Shown here: positions 33,021 through 47,200 of the stretch, in pieces
Layout: every line of letters begins with the position of its first letter
How positions within the stretch are numbered: the first letter of the stretch is position 1
DNA from: Medicago truncatula
Taxonomy: Eukaryota; Streptophyta; Magnoliopsida; Fabales; Fabaceae
NCBI RefSeq assembly: GCF_003473485.1
Contig: NC_053043.1
Location: forward strand, 36,060,576-36,124,575
Direction: 5' to 3'
Length of the DNA stretch: 64,000 nt
Position numbers and translations under genes: made by a program
The notes under the pieces: generated by a model
Told to the model about the DNA's origin: nothing
Seen by the model: the letters and a program-made list of their open reading frames with translations, nothing else
Database searches by the model: none

Positions 33021-34389
33021 TCTATAATATTCATTTCATTTTCCAAAGTATTCATATTGCATCGAAATTTCACACATTTAACTTTTACTCAAACCTACAT
33101 AAACTGCTACTGTTTTAAAATCAAGCTTCATTTATGTTATGATCTTTTTGTAGCTGCTATTTTTGGCGGCTGATAGATAGTATCATGTCATGATTACACG
33201 CAGGTTCCCTCTGTAAAGATGGTCCATGAAGATACTGCTAACATACCGTAACAGACTTTATTTAAAAGAAGCTGAGTAGTAGATAATATATAAATCCTCA
33301 GGTTTTAGGCCCCCGATGCCAGTGCCATACGAAAATTAGATCAGTTTACCCAAGAGTTGTAATGAATTCCATGTGATGTATAAGATCCAGTTGCAGTCAA
33401 GGTAAGTTCCTTACTTCTCTTTACTCCTTCCTTATAAGATCAGATTAGATAATCGTATACACTTCACTAGAAATTAACCATCTATTTTATATTCTATGTG
33501 TAACTGTTATGTGTTTTGACAACACAGGAAATATACAATTTGTATTCTTATGGAACAGATCAAGATAAAACATATAAAGACTATAAATGATGTTGTTAAA
33601 GTCACGTGTCTTACAAAAGATGAATCATAGAGCTGAAAACATAGAAGAAATGTATTTTTCTCATTTAGATTCGGCTCACTTAAGAGAATTTACCACCTAG
33701 AAATATCTTGTAAGTACAAAAGAAATATTTGTTCATGAAATAAAAGAAAGTTTTCATGCTAAAGTTAAAAATTTTGATGCGATGTGCTAATTTGAAATTT
33801 GAATTAGAAAACGGTAAAGGTTGTCCTTGGGGGCACCGGTGAAGATGCACTGCCGGATGATGACAACCATAACAGACCTCCTCCACTCCCCTCATTATCT
33901 TCATTTTTAGTCATGCATACCTGCTATAGTGCGTCGAACAATCTTCCCTTTGCACTGCCTGGTACGTGATCCCGTGGCTAAAATGTATAGGTTTCATTAC
34001 ACATTGATCATCTATTAATGGATTGAGGTTCTTATCTAAAATCTATAACGTGGTTAGGGATAAAACAGTACATATTTTGTTTTCTAGAAAACAACTTGTT
34101 ATCACAGTTAAGACCAATAATTTTAGGCAATAAGTTATCGCAAATTTGGTGTAGTGTCACTAACATTTATCAAATCATCCATTAAAAATTTCCGATTAAA
34201 ATTGATTTTGCGAAGTCTGATAGCAACTTGTAATCTTGCATGACGAGTTCTCTAATGTTAACATTTTAAGGTTGATTATAATAGTACTAGTTTAATTGGG
34301 TCTTAGTCTTTGTATTATTTTAATTGTTACACAGGAAACATCCAAGAAGCAAGAGCATTGACCAGAGGCTTACATCACATGTGGGTCTT
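33021..34389. other. PPR downstream region, unit 2 copy
   Basis: Collinear with 10840-12240. No gene supported. Confidence 0.55.
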
Positions 34390-36960
34390 GCCTAATAAAA
34401 CAAAGAAGTGGAAAGAATAGGAGTGCTTTATATTAAGTTAAAGAGAGTTTACAAGAATATATGAATCTGAGAGATAACTCTTTGGAGAATACAAAAAATC
34501 GTGGAGCATATCTAGAGGTAATTTTCTTCCTTGTTTTGTTGTCTGTTTTCTCTCTCTTTTCTTTTGTTACAAATTAGCAATGCTTTATCCTTTTCTTTTA
34601 AATTTTTTGTCTGTGCAGTTTAATTGTTTGTGACCACCCTTCTCCTGTAATTGTATAGACTATAGACCTTGGAATTGCATTCCACTAGAGAAAATATTAT
34701 CTGGTACTGGGCTTAGACCCTCTTTTGTACCAAAAAATAAATAAATAAAATTTGTTACTTCCTGTTGCTAGTAAATGACATACTACCTGAAGCTAAAAAA
34801 TTTAGATCTTCTTAGAAATCGTGGTTGGGCCATACACAACCTCACAAAACCGGCTTGTGTGGTGATGATTATCCCCACTTATAAACACATGTTCATGCCA
34901 TATTTTGTTCGACGTGAGATTCTTTAACAAATCTCTTGTTTCTTTAATAAGATTTTTGAGATGAGGCAACAAACTAAATATTTCATACGCGCCTGTGGTA
35001 AACTCGCACACCACTGAGGCCTATGCATAAGCCTGTCAAAAGTTAGGGGATAAAAATTCGGGAATCCCATATTAGTGTCGAGGACCGGGGTTTCAGCGCA
35101 GTTGGCATGCTCGAGGCCGTCCGATCAAGATCGGACGGTCTAGATTTCAACCTTAGAATTTCCTATTAAAAAATAAAAAACTGTCTTAAAATATCAACTG
35201 TACGATCTTCATCCAATGGTTCCCAGAGGATGATTGTAGCCTTACTTCACCTATTCCGACTGCATTCAATCCAATTCCCACTGCAGGGATTGAGAGTCTT
35301 TGAATTTATGGAGGGAGCTGCCCTGTACCTTTCTTTCTATCTCTCTCCTATAACACACTATCTCCCATTTTATTTTCCTCTCTTTTTCAATTTTTGCTCA
35401 ATAAAAAATGTCTAAAGTCATCAAAAGGTAGGGAATACGAAGTTAGAGAATCTCAATCCCTCATGTAGTGGTTCACACTCCAAATTTTTATCCAACCACG
35501 GGCCAAAACTAAAATGTTATCCTATTGAAACTAAAAACATAATAGTATTATTAAATATAAAAGAAGATGAAGTTCAAATGAAAATGAATGCATTGGTTCA
35601 AATGGAAACCAAGCAAAATAACCAAAGCCTTGCCAAAATGACAGATTTTCAAGCTCAAGTAGAGACTCAAAGCGACAGGCAATAAAACTTCAGTGGTAGC
35701 ACAGGTTACTTTTTTAGCAGTCATTTTTTAAAAGTTAATGTGTCTTAACTCAAAGCGATCGTCAACTAAATAGGGGTCGTATTAACTAGTGGAAGGACCG
35801 CTATCATGCACAAAATGAATATTTTTCTTTGTTGGTTAAAACTAATATTTTCTTTATGAATTTAAAAGTTAATGTGTCAAACTGAACTTAAATGATCGTT
35901 CAAAAAACTAAACGAGACACTTTTTTTTTTTTTGTGAAGACAAACTATAAATGAGACACCATATGGTCTAATTAATATCTACAATAGCTTAGATAAAAAA
36001 TTTGACCAAGCATCATCTATTTTATTAGTGTTGATCAAGTATCTCAGTATGCAACTGCAGAGACAGCTCTTAATAATTGGTGATTCAGCTCTTAATTTCT
36101 GTGTTTCGTTTGTTTGTATAGATTGATACTTATTGTTGCTGCTTTAGGGTTTCTTCATGTCACAGTTTTAATTAGGTCAATTATTATTAGTATTTCAGTT
36201 GGAAAGTTGCACTGATTTGTCACTTTTTAATCTGTTTTTTAGTGTCACAAACTTTGGGATTCTTTCTGGTTAGATATCAATATATAAGCTTGATCATGTA
36301 TTCTACTAATCAAATCTAATGCGAAAACCTCTGTTGTTTTCTCCCTTCATATATTCTGATCATTTCAATAAATTTTCCATGCAAAATTTTATGGAAAGCT
36401 AGCTCGTCCTTGATTATTTATCCCTGTTCTGTGACATGGCCTTGCTTATTGTTGCTCCATTGCATAGTTGAATAGCTACAGCCACCGTCTAATCCACGGT
36501 AGACAAGGGTGGAGCCACCAAGGTGGCCTGCTGGTAATACACCTCAACATACTCTAATAAAAGGAACAAATAGTGTATCATTCTAACTTAGTCCTTTAAC
36601 TTATTTTTCACTTTGGTTCTTATAACTTTTGCTTAGCTCTCCAATACACTCCAAACATATTCTATAGGACTGAATTTCTAATGAGGGACTAGTATTGAGA
36701 CATTGTGATTATTTATTGAATTCCTTTATGGCATTGGTATGCTTGCTCATTATAATATTTTTAAAAATATCTACATGGTGAGATACAATTGAATGTATGT
36801 GTAAAAAATAGTTTATAGTTACAATGAATACAAATTAAATTCAACAAGACTGAATTTTTATTTCAATTGAGAAGTTTCTGAATTCTTAAAGATAATCTAA
36901 ATTGGACTTGAATACTTAGTACTGCATTACTTGATAAACACATGTTAGTTTTTATTTCAG
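34390..36960 (+). other. Leader exon and leader intron of CNL A2 (inferred)
   Basis: The leader ends at 34517 (CATATCTAGAG|GTAATTTTC) and the acceptor TTTTTATTTCAG ends at 36960, matching A1. The intron carries the hairpin CCGTCCGATC/GATCGGACGG at 35117-35138 and lacks the MITE found in A1. Confidence 0.45.
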
Positions 36961-37151
36961 CGGCATTAAGACACTCATTATTCTACTCCAAAAGATTATA
37001 ACTACAAATAACATCAATTTATATAAAAAAAGATGGAATGTCGAGTGAACCCCAGAAATAGTGAGAGAAATTCACAGCTATCTTTCAAGTTTGTTATTTA
37101 TTGATTGAATCCCATGTTTCATTTCAACTGACAGATAGCAAAGGGGTGGCC

Positions 37152-40100
37152 ATGGATGTTATTATTTCAATTGCTGCTAAATTTGCTGAAATTATGGTTG
37201 CACCTATTGGACGTCAATTTCGTTACATACTCTACTACAAGGACTACCTTAAAAAGATGAAAACTGATGTCCAAAAGCTGGAGGGAATAAAAAACAGTGT
37301 GCAACACACTGTTGATGAGGCTAGAAGGAACGGAGAAGAGATTGAAAATGTTGTCCAAAATTGGATGAGCAAAGTGGACAACACTTTTGCGGAGGCAAAT
37401 AAACTAATTGACAATGAAGACCTTGCAATAGGTCAACGTTCTATGCGAAACTTTCCCAATCTGTGCACAAGGCATCAGCTGAGCAAGAAGATTAAAAAGA
37501 TGATACAAAAGATTTCTGAAGTCATAGTAGAAGGAAAATTTGACAGAATATCTTACCGTGCTTCTTTGCAAGTAACAATCACACCATTCGGTAGAGGTTA
37601 TGAGGCCCTGCACTCAAGAACATCAATGCTGAATGAGATTATGCTTGCATTGAAGGATGCTAACATCTTCATCATTGGTGTGTATGGGATGGGTGGAGTG
37701 GGGAAAACGACATTAGTGAAAGAATTAGCTTGGCAAGCTGAGAATGATGAGTCATTTAGTGCTGTAGTTATGGCTACTATAACTGATTCTCCAGATGGGA
37801 TAGAAATTCAAGGCCAAATTGCTGATGCCTTGGATCTGAAATTTAACAAGGAGACCAAAGAAGGAAGAGCAAGAGAATTGCGTGAAAGGATAACCAAGGA
37901 GAAGAGTATTCTTGTTGTGCTAGATGACATTTGGAGGAAAATTGAATTGACAGAACTGGGGGTTCCATTTGGTAATGATCATAAAGGATGTAAGGTGGTG
38001 GTGACATCTAGAGATCTAAATTTGTTGAGCTGTGAGTTTGGTACTCAGAGAATTTAGACTTGAAGTTTTAAATGAGGAGGATAGTTGGCAATTGTTTAAG
38101 AAAATGGCAGGTGATGTTGTTCAAGATTTCAATATAAAACCAATTGCAGTAGAAGTGGCCAGACGTTGTGCTGGTTTTCCGCTTTTGATTGTTACTGTGG
38201 CAAAGGCTTTGAGGAAGAAAAAAATCTTTGATTGGAAAAGCACGTTAAATGAGTTAGAGAGATTTGATCAAGAAGGGCTGCATAAGAAAATATATTCTGC
38301 TTTGGAATTGAGTTATAATTGCCTAGAAAGTGATGAGCTAAAGTCACTGTTCTTATTCATAGGTTCGTTTGGACTAGATTACCTCCACACCGGAGAACTG
38401 TTTTCAAGCTATTGGGGGATGGGCTTATATAGACACTCTCACACATTGACAGATGCAAGAACCAGATACTGCAAATTAATAAATGACCTAAAGGCTTGCT
38501 CACTGTTACTTGAGTCTGAAGCTGAACTAATTAGAATTCATGATGTTGTTAGAGATGTGGCCAAATCAATCGCATCTAGGACTCGACCAACCTATGGTGT
38601 GCAAAGGTTCGCTTTGATAAAACAGTGGCCAGAGATAGATCAGCTCCAAAAATGCCATCAGATCAGTCTGCATTGGTCTTATATTTACAATCTTCCTGAG
38701 AAGATGGAGTGCCCAGAGTTGACTCTACTTATACTTGAAAATATAGGTGAGTATTTAAAAATCTCCGATGACTTCTTCTCTGGGATGAGAGAGCTATCGG
38801 TCGTTAGTTTATATGGAATGATGTTTGCTCCTTCTCCACCACCATCTCTTCGTATCTTGACAAAAATCCAAACGCTGGAGCTGGCTGGATGTGTGTTAGA
38901 AGACATATCAATAGTTGCAGAGCTGAAGAGTTTAGAGATTCTCAACCTTGAAAGATCTGATATTAAAGAACTCCCCCAAGAAATAGGACAACTAACTAAT
39001 CTTCGAATGCTGAATTTAGCCAATTGCTCTGGGCTGAGATTCATTCCTGCAAACCTTATTTCGAGCTTAACATGCTTGGAAGAGTTATACATGGGGAATT
39101 GCTTTATCAAGTGGAATATAAAGGGAAGCAAAGATCAAAGTAATCATGCAAGTCTAGAAGAGATTTGGAATTTGTCACATCTAACATCATTAGACATAAT
39201 GATTCAGGATGCTTCAATTTGGCCGAGGGATTTGCAGGTCTTTGAAAAGCTTGATAGATACAACATATTTATTGGTGATATGTGGAAATGGTCTTTGGAA
39301 TGGTCTGGATGTGCTTCTGAATCTTCAAGAATACTTAAGCTCGCGGACAGTAGGAGTTCAAACATTCTTTCTGATCATGGGTCTACCTTCTTGTTAAATT
39401 CAGCAGAGGACATGTGCCTTGCCAAAATTCAATGTGTTAGAAATGTCCTTTATGAACTGAATAGGGAAGGTTTTCCACAATTAAAGCATTTGCGCATTCA
39501 AGATAGTACTGATCTAAAGCACATCATTAACTCAATTGACTGGATTCATCCTTATCCTGCTTTACCCAACTTAGAGAGTTTAGCTCTTCAAAATCTATTT
39601 AATCTTGAAGAAATATGTCATGGCCCAATTCCAATTCAATCTTTTACCGAACTAAAATCTTTTGAAGTCAAAGGCTGTGACAAGTTGAAGAATCTTTTAT
39701 GGTACTCTTTGGTTAGAAACCTTCCTCGCCTTCTCGAAATAAAAATTTCTGATTGCAAAATGATTACAGAAATCATAGCTGAGCAAACATATGATGCTGA
39801 TAAAGAAATCGATAAGATTATGTTCCATAAGTTGCGTTCTATTGTACTTGAGAACTTGCCTAGTCTCATTAGTTTCTGTTCCATGTTATTGACAGTTGAT
39901 ATCAAAAAGTGTGGTGAAGATTATCAAGGTACACAATGCTTACCTGTGGCCCTAATGGATGAAAAGGTGAAAACATAACGCTTCCACTTTACTATTTTCT
40001 TTTTAAGCTACATAGATCCCAAAATAAGATCTTCATGAATTTTTTTGTTAATAGGTTGTGATGCCCCACCTTGAACTCTTGAAGCTGTCTAAGATCAATT

Positions 40101-42353
40101 CTAGGAAACTGTGGGATGACAAACTTTCGGGGCATTCTTGCATTCAAAACTTGAGGAGTTTGACAATTGACAAATGTGGTAGCATAGCCTATGCATTCTC
40201 ATCCTCAATGGCTGGAGAGCTTGTAAACCTGCAGCATCTTGAGATTAGTAATTGCCAAATGTTGGAGCAGATAATTGTCTCAGATGGAAAGTTTGACAAT
40301 CTTCCTTTATCTCAGGAACCATTCTATAATGATGTGGGCATCTATTAACTATTTTTTATTTTCTTTTAGTTCTGCTGCTTGTGAAATTAACTGTTAAAGA
40401 TCTAAGTATATTCCCGATTGTAGGTCATATTTCCAAACTTGGAGACATTGGTAATATCCCACATGGAACACTTAAAGTCAATATGGCACAATCAACTAGC
40501 TACAAAATCATTATGCAAACTGAAACAGTTGAAAATTGAATTCTGCAATGAAATTTCAAATGTAATTCCATCTTATGTGCTTAATAAATTACAGAATCTC
40601 GAGATAGTGACTATAGATAATTGTCCCACACTGGAAGTTGTATTTGAAACACAAGGTTTAAAAGCAGATGGTGGTAGACAGACAAGGCTGGAAATGCAGT
40701 TGAGAACTCTCAGTTTGAAACATTTACCAATGTTGAGACATATATGGAGTGGGAATCCTAATGAAAGCTTCATGTTTCAAAACCTCTGCCTATTGAATGT
40801 TACAGAATGCAAAAGCCTTATTCATGTTTTCCCCTTCTCAGTGGCTAAAGAGCTTCAGCATCTCCAAGAGCTTTATATTGAAGAATGTGGCATGGAGATT
40901 ATTGTAGCACAAGATGAATTGGTCAACAGATTTCCAATATTTATTTTCCCAGAATTAACATCTTTGAGTTTCCAAGATTTGACACAACTTCGAAGCTTCT
41001 ACAATGGATTACATACCTTGGATTGTCCTGTTTTAAGAGATGTGGATGTGCTTCATTGTGACAAGCTCGAACTATTCAAGCCAATGTCTATAAATTGCCG
41101 AGATATTGTCCCGGTTGATACACTACCCCTCCTTTCAATTGAAAAGGTGCATTCTACATCTCAGTACTCTAACAATATAGATGTAAGAATGCTTTATACA
41201 TATTTAGTTGCTTCTACATGCCAAAAATGTCATTTTTGATAGATATGTGTCATGCTGTTTGTTATTTTCTCCTTGAAAAAGTAAACAAAATGTGAGTGTT
41301 GGTTTCATTCCATGGTTTGATTAAGTTTATCTGATTATGTCTGAAAACCAGTGGGCACTGTTCTTTTCTTTACAAAGTTATTAGCTTTAATCTGATTACT
41401 TGTGTTATATATAGGTTGTCCAGAACACAAGGGAGCTTATTCTGAGCTGCAAGGATGTCTCCATGTTACGCAATGGTCAACTTAATGATGAGCTTATTTA
41501 CGCGGTGAAATCTCTTTGCCTACGATGTTTTCATGACGAGTCTGTCAAGTTTCCATCAGGTTTCTTGCAAAGGTTTATCAATCTCGAAAACCTTAAGTTG
41601 ACATGTAGTTCCTTCTCAGAGATTTTCTCGAGTGGAAGCGTTTGCACTGGACATTATAAAACAAGTATGAAGTTGAGAAGTTTAGTACTCAGTAACTTAC
41701 ACAACCTTGAGTTTATATGTGATGTCAAATCTGAGGTGCAACCAATTATTCAGAACATGGAAACTTTGGTTGTATATAGATGTTCTAGACTCAAGAATAT
41801 AGTTCCATCCTCAGTGCTGTTTGAGAATTTAGAGCACTTGCAGGTGAGCGATTGTACTGGATTGGAAATTATTGTGAAATCATCAACAGCTGCCAGTTTA
41901 CAAAAACTCACAAAGTTGTGCATAGATGATTGTGAAAATATAGAAGAAATAGTTGCAAGTGATGATGAGAATGATGCTTCTGAGCTAGATTTTATGAAAC
42001 TGGAGTATCTGAGATTGAGTAACTTACCAAGGCTAAGAAGTTTTTGCAAGGGTAGACATGGCTTCAAATTTCCACAACTGCAGAAGTTATTTGTAGTAGA
42101 TTGTCCCGTGATGGAAACTTTCTCACATGGAGTGTTGAACGCACCAAAGCTCATAGCAGTGCATGTGAATGAACAAGATGAATGGCATTGGAATGGTGAC
42201 ATTAATACTACTATAAGAAAATTTGTAGCAAAAACGGTAATGTCTATACAAAATCGATTATCTCCAATCACAAATCAATTGTTATCGCTTTGCATTCTCA
42301 CATTGTTGTGCTTTTTCTTGTTTATGAATATCCAGAACTCTAAGGATGATTGA
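37152..42353 (+). pseudogene. CNL A2: complete exon set, frameshift in NB-ARC
   Basis: Five exons are recognisable: 37152-39966, 40055-40333, 40424-41146, 41415-42236 and 42336-42353, with GT..AG borders in the same places and phases as B1 and B2. CC domain, P-loop GMGGVGKTT, kinase-2 ILVVLDDIW and LRRs are all present. At about 38046-38052 A1 reads ACTCAGAGAGAATTT and A2 reads ACTCAGAGAATTT; the missing 2 bp lead to a stop at 38055-38057 after about 301 residues. The rest (CAGFPLL, RIHDVVRD, LRRs) is open in the shifted frame. It therefore reads as a recently inactivated receptor, or one encoding only CC plus half an NB domain. A sequencing error in the short AG repeat is an alternative. Confidence 0.85.
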
Positions 42354-43319
42354 ATTTGTTCGCAACGTTCAAATGAATGCTCAAGTAGACCATTCTTCGC
42401 AACCACCTGGTAGGTTATTCAGAAACAGCATATTGGCCTTTTTTCTTTCTTTATTTTTTATTATATTTCATGTTAAAAAAAAAAAAAAAAAAAAAAAGAA
42501 TATTGTGTTAGTTTCATTATATTTAATTTTTCCTGTAATTTTGACAATAGTTCTTTCTTTTTATGTCCTCCTGTAGGGAAAATCCAGATGTATTGGGTGT
42601 GAGGCTAATCCCTAATGGCACAAAGTGTTTACATCATGATGTATCAGTCTAATGACTTTTCTATGATGATGACTTCTATCTCTTGTAATCTATTATTAGC
42701 AAAACTTATATCTCCTAAACTTCCTTCCTCATTTAATAGGTAAGTAATGCTTGATTCAGTGTGTATGAGCAATTGTTACTTCTTAATATTAAATTGGTGG
42801 GATAGAAATGTGTGTTTCTTCAGAAATTTTGTGTATGTTGGTCATTGGTCAGGCAGTCCGGTGCACTACCATTTGGTGTATGTAAGTTTTTTTATTAAAA
42901 CTTTCTATGGTCATTAAATTAACTTTTTAGGGGAGGCACAAATGCTTTTTAAGCAGCTTTTTAAAAAGGAAAGTGAAAATTCTCTCAAAAAAAAAAAAAA
43001 AGGAAAGTGAAAATGAAAATGAAAATTATTTCTCTTGGTTGGTTGTGAGGTTTCTCTTATTTCCAGAAGAAAACTTTCAAATCCTCCTTAATCTTATAAA
43101 GGTAGCAAATCTCTTTTGTTTGTGAAGTTAGTTGTGTTATTTTCACACATAATTTGACATCAAATTTTGACAACAAATTATATTGTTTACACATTTCAAA
43201 TATTTGGTTAATTACTCCTTCAAAAAAATTTTTTTTTGGTTAATTACGTTAAATGAGTATACCAATGTGTCCGTTGCAATTCATTAACCATCAATTGAAC
43301 GTTATTAACTAAAATCTTT
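42354..43319. other. 3' flank of CNL A2
   Basis: The first ~400 bp are homologous to the B1/B2 downstream regions, with an A run of about 23 at 42476. The remainder is unit-2-specific AT-rich sequence without a gene. Its unit 1 counterpart was lost with the A1 LRR part. Confidence 0.5.
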
Positions 43320-43640
43320 TGTGAGATTAGTTGTCATAAATAGATTAGTTTTATCCAAGAGAGTTGTGAAGAATACAAAATGATTATAAGTTCTTTACTA
43401 GTTTACTTCTCTTTACTCCTTCCTTATCATATCAGATTAGATGAGCTTAGACACTTCACTAGAATTGACCATCGATTTATATTATGTGTTATGAATCTTG
43501 ATATCAAAGGAAAAATACAACCTGTATTCATTTGGAAAAGATCAAGAGAAAAAACCTAGGACTTGACACTCTATGAATTGTTCACGAAGTAAAAGAGTTT
43601 TTGTGCTAAGGTTCAAAAGTTCTGATGCGATTTCCTAATT
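43320..43640. repeat. Diverged third copy of the PPR-downstream segment
   Basis: TTCTCTTTACTCCTTCCTTA followed by ATCAGATTAGAT, then CACTTCACTAGAA and CTTGACACTCTAT, occur in the same order as at 11240-11420 and 33415-33590, with many more differences. It shows an older round of tandem duplication than the 22-25 kb units. Confidence 0.75.
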
Positions 43641-44195
43641 TAAAACCCTCCTCCAATACAATTTTTAGTTCTCCCAAATGAGGAGGATTTTATATTTTGA
43701 AGAAAAATAAGTCCTCCAAAACCCTTTCTCCCAATATCTTCTATTTCATCCACCTACTCCTTCCTTTTTTTCATTTTTTTTTTTCCAAACCCTTCCATCC
43801 CTTCCCCTCTAGCTTTGCTTGCGAGTTTGGAGGGAAGAGGAAGGAAAGGTTTTGAGGGGTGTAAAATATGAGAGGAAATGGAGAGATCTTTCAAATTTTT
43901 TAAAAGTGATAAATTAATGCAAATAATTACTATATTTTTAATTTTAAAAATAATATATATAACAATATAGGTTAAATTTAACAATTCATATAAACCCTCT
44001 AAACCCAACCCACCCACCCCCCCCCCCAAAAAAAAAAAAAACTCCTCCAATACAAATTTTTAGTTCCCTCAAATGAGGATGATATAGTATTATGAAGAAA
44101 AGTTAACCCCTCAAAGCCCTCCCCTCCCATTTTCCTCTATTTCTTCCACTTGCTCATTCCTTTTTTCCCAAACTTTCCCCTCCAAACTGCCAAAC
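43641..44195. repeat. C/T-rich fold-back repeat pair
   Basis: CCTCCAATACAA(A)TTTTTAGTT occurs at about 43651 and 44043, each followed by a C/T-rich block with CCCTTCC motifs. Between them AGTTTGGAGGGAAGAGGAAGG is partly complementary to the C/T blocks. A C run and an A run lie at 44010-44040. It looks like a doubled MITE; ends are not clear. Confidence 0.35.
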
Positions 44196-44874
44196 ATGTA
44201 TTTACTGTCCCAAGGAGATAAAGTTTAATGGTGGAACGAGTTCAATGAGAAGTCATTGGTTGAAACACCAAGAGGAAGATAGGAACAAGAAGCAGAAATC
44301 GGGTTATCCTTGTCTTTGCTTCCTATGCCTTGTCTTTGCTTGCTATGCTGTTTTACTCTTGTATAAATTATAGGATTTGCTTGTGACATGGTATATATTG
44401 CTTGTGACATGGAATGAGTCCAACTATTGCAAAACAAATTCCAGAATTTGACACTGCCAATGATGTTAAGAATCTTGGTTTAGGATGGATGATTGCATTT
44501 CTATTTGTTGTTAGCTTTCTTGGTGGATGATTGCATCACAATTCACAAGATTTATTTAATTTTTTGGATGATTGTAACTATTATTGGTGTACAATGATTG
44601 AGTTAGCTGTGTTTTTTTGGATGATTGTAACTATTATTGGTGTACAATGATTGGATTGATTTTGTCGTGACTTACAAAACTTATGGAAAACTAGTTACAA
44701 AACTTAAAAAAAACTGGTTTAGTTCAAAAAACTGGTTTTTCTGACAAACCGGTTCTGAACCATATCCAAACTGGTTGTACTTAAAACTGGTTTTTAGTGA
44801 AGTGGTTTCATGAACAAAACCAAAACCAATATTTAGTTTTGGTTTTGGTTTGGTTTTAACTTTTCACACCCCTA
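44196..44874 (+). mobile_element. Decayed hAT element, unit 2 copy
   Basis: Starts inside the BED-finger codons (CATGTATTTACTGTCCCAAG) and ends at CTTTTCACACCCCTA, like 18990-19745. Internal indels remove part of the AACCGG subterminal repeats. No functional transposase. Confidence 0.6.
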
Positions 44875-45796
44875 GGTCTAAAACATGACGGTCACCGCGA
44901 ATGCCTTCAATTCAAAGGCAACAATAACATTGTAAAATTGGAACAAAATTTATTTGTGAAAAATATTGATGTGTTCTCAAAAATCAGAACATTGAAACCT
45001 GCAATGAAATAGTACTTATGAAATACAGAAAGTTTGCTTCTAGTTTAGAGCAAAAACATGAAAAACAGCTCAAAACAACTTTTCACATGCCTTAGTTACT
45101 GATGAGAATCTTAAGCAACAAATTATATCCTCACTAGATGCAGCTATATATCAGAATAAACAAAAGAACTAGTTACAAAAAGAACAAATCAGCATGCTGT
45201 AAATCTAAAATGGCTCAAGTTTCTCTTCATTCATGCCAAGTACATATTCCAACATTTCAATCCACGATACAAATCATTTTACTATAATAAACAAATAGCA
45301 TGAAATATCAAAATTCACCAACTTTATACGCTAAAAAACTAATAATCAAAAGAAAACAAATTACATGAGAAAGGAGAAAGCTTACCAAAACCAAAAATCG
45401 ACAAAGGAAAAAGCGAGAAAGCTGTTAATCGAACCCCTAATATCAAAATCCAACCCATTAAGTCATAAGTAAGAGTAATAATCATGGTTATTAAAAAAAT
45501 TATAGAAAAATATAGTTATTTATAAATACTAAAACCATGTCTCACTAACCAAGTGCAGACTTCACATCTTCAAATCGTGAGGGACAAAAAGCTCCTATAA
45601 CAAATACAACAGCGTGTGACTCCTAGATTGAGCGAAGACCAAGTTGATAAGCAGGGAAATTAAATTAACATCTTATTATAGAGAGAAAGCTTACAGTAGA
45701 TTGTGTGTATGGCGAATCGAACTGGTGCGGCGAATTCGAACTGATTGAGAAAGCTTACAGCAGAGGATGGTAACAAACTAATTTGGGGATTAGGGT
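44875..45796. other. Spacer, unit 2 copy
   Basis: Collinear with 19746-21183 except for the 488 bp missing at 45200 (TGCTGTAA joined to ATCTAAAATGG). No gene. Confidence 0.5.
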
Positions 45797-46155
45797 TTAG
45801 GGAAGAAAGATGCGATTAAGTTTTCTGAAGAAAGCCATGACTTTGGGGAAGAAAGATGAAACTGATTTTGGGGTTTTTTGATGGGATGAAAGATTGAAAG
45901 AAGGAGTGGGGTGTTCTGGCGTGGCTTGTGAAAGTGGAGTGAAATTTTTGGAGAAAAAAAAGTGTGGGAATGAAATGTGTATTACGCACCTTCTATTTCT
46001 TTTTTCCAGCATGTCAAAGTTATCCACAGTCAAAACAAAACCGTGAGAGTTATAGTGTGGCAAGTGGACCCTTCTATCATTTTTTTGTTGTTATCCACGC
46101 CTAAGGAAAAATCGTGGCAATTTTAGTGTGGCCAATAGCCGTTTTTTTGGTAGTG
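45797..46155. mobile_element. CACTA element terminus, unit 2
   Basis: Reads leftward from 46155 as CACTACCAAAAAAACGGC with the same subterminal motifs as unit 1. The canonical CACTA start is kept here, while unit 1 has CACTG. Confidence 0.5.
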
Positions 46156-46157
46156 GT

Positions 46158-46334
46158 TTTGCAATGTCTATAAACAAAAGTCAAGGGCAATTACTTGAGT
46201 AAGTTGGCATCTATTTTCCACAATCGGTATTCTCGCATGGTTAGCTATATGTTGCAATATCACGTGTTACATCAAGAGATGGTTTGAAGATATTATTAAT
46301 GGATGACAATGGAGATTGTATCAACACCACTTCA
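46158..46334 (+). pseudogene. PIF1-like Helitron helicase C-terminal fragment, unit 2
   Basis: Same content as 21545-21721: FAMSINKSQGQLLE, stop, VGIYFPQSVFSHG, stop, LYVAISRVTSRDGLKILLMD. Both stops are shared with unit 1. An ATG-started frame at 46284-46478 begins in its last residues and runs into unrelated sequence; I regard it as non-functional. Confidence 0.85.
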
Positions 46335-46382
46335 TTCCTGTTGGGTAAAATAGGCATATTAGATAAATATATTGTCCCTAAT

Positions 46383-47200
46383 ACATCTTACTTGTTGTTT
46401 GAATTGAATGATGTATGCAAGTCAAAATTATTTTACGTCAAGGACATTAAGACTTGTGACCTTAAATCTATCAACTAGAAACCCTATGAGGATCAAACTT
46501 AAATCCTAAATTGATCTTTCGAGTTACTGGTTTTATCTAGTAAGCCTATTTTCACGTCAACAACCACATACATCAACTTTTAAACTACTATTTTTTTTTT
46601 TTTTTTTATATTTCATTTCAAATTGAGAACAAAATTAAGCGCAAAACTTAGGAAAATCCATTGAACACAAGTTATACTAAACCGACAGTTTTAAGTTTAC
46701 AATGATACCAAAACCAATTGAGAGCATGATTAGCGGATTAGTTAAGTTGTTAATTTGTTCAAATGCATGTACTTTAAGTTTACAATGATACCTTATTTAA
46801 AAAAAAAGTTTACAATGCAATGATACCAAGACCAATCGAGTAAAAAGTTTCATGCGCAATTAGTGATATTTTTTATTTTTTAATAATTAAGACCGCTTTA
46901 AGTTTAAAAAAGAACGGCCCAATTTTAATTTTAATTTTTTACTTTTGATGATAAAAAGGTGGAAATTATACTAATTAAACAGAAAATCCAATTCCAAATG
47001 CGTTGAGACAAGTTATACCAATGATTCCTAAAAAGAAGAAGTTATACCAAAGAGACACTTTTAAGTTTATTAATTACAATGATACCAAAGCTAATTAGGC
47101 AAATTTCTTGCAAGATATACAAATAATGTATCCCTAAACCTCTAAGTACACACAAATTAATACAACCTGCATTTGCATCTGATACTTCAAAAGCTCGCAC
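46383..47200. other. Upstream region of CNL B2
   Basis: Collinear with 22446-23280, with a T run at 46590. No gene. Confidence 0.5.

Noticed and set aside
43754-44050. 98-codon minus ORF with a Gly/Phe-rich start
   Set aside because: Composed of C and A homopolymer runs and a C/T-rich MITE.
46284-46478. 64-codon ORF as a small gene
   Set aside because: It starts in the dead PIF1-helicase codons and continues into non-homologous sequence; the unit 1 copy is disrupted by the hAT element.
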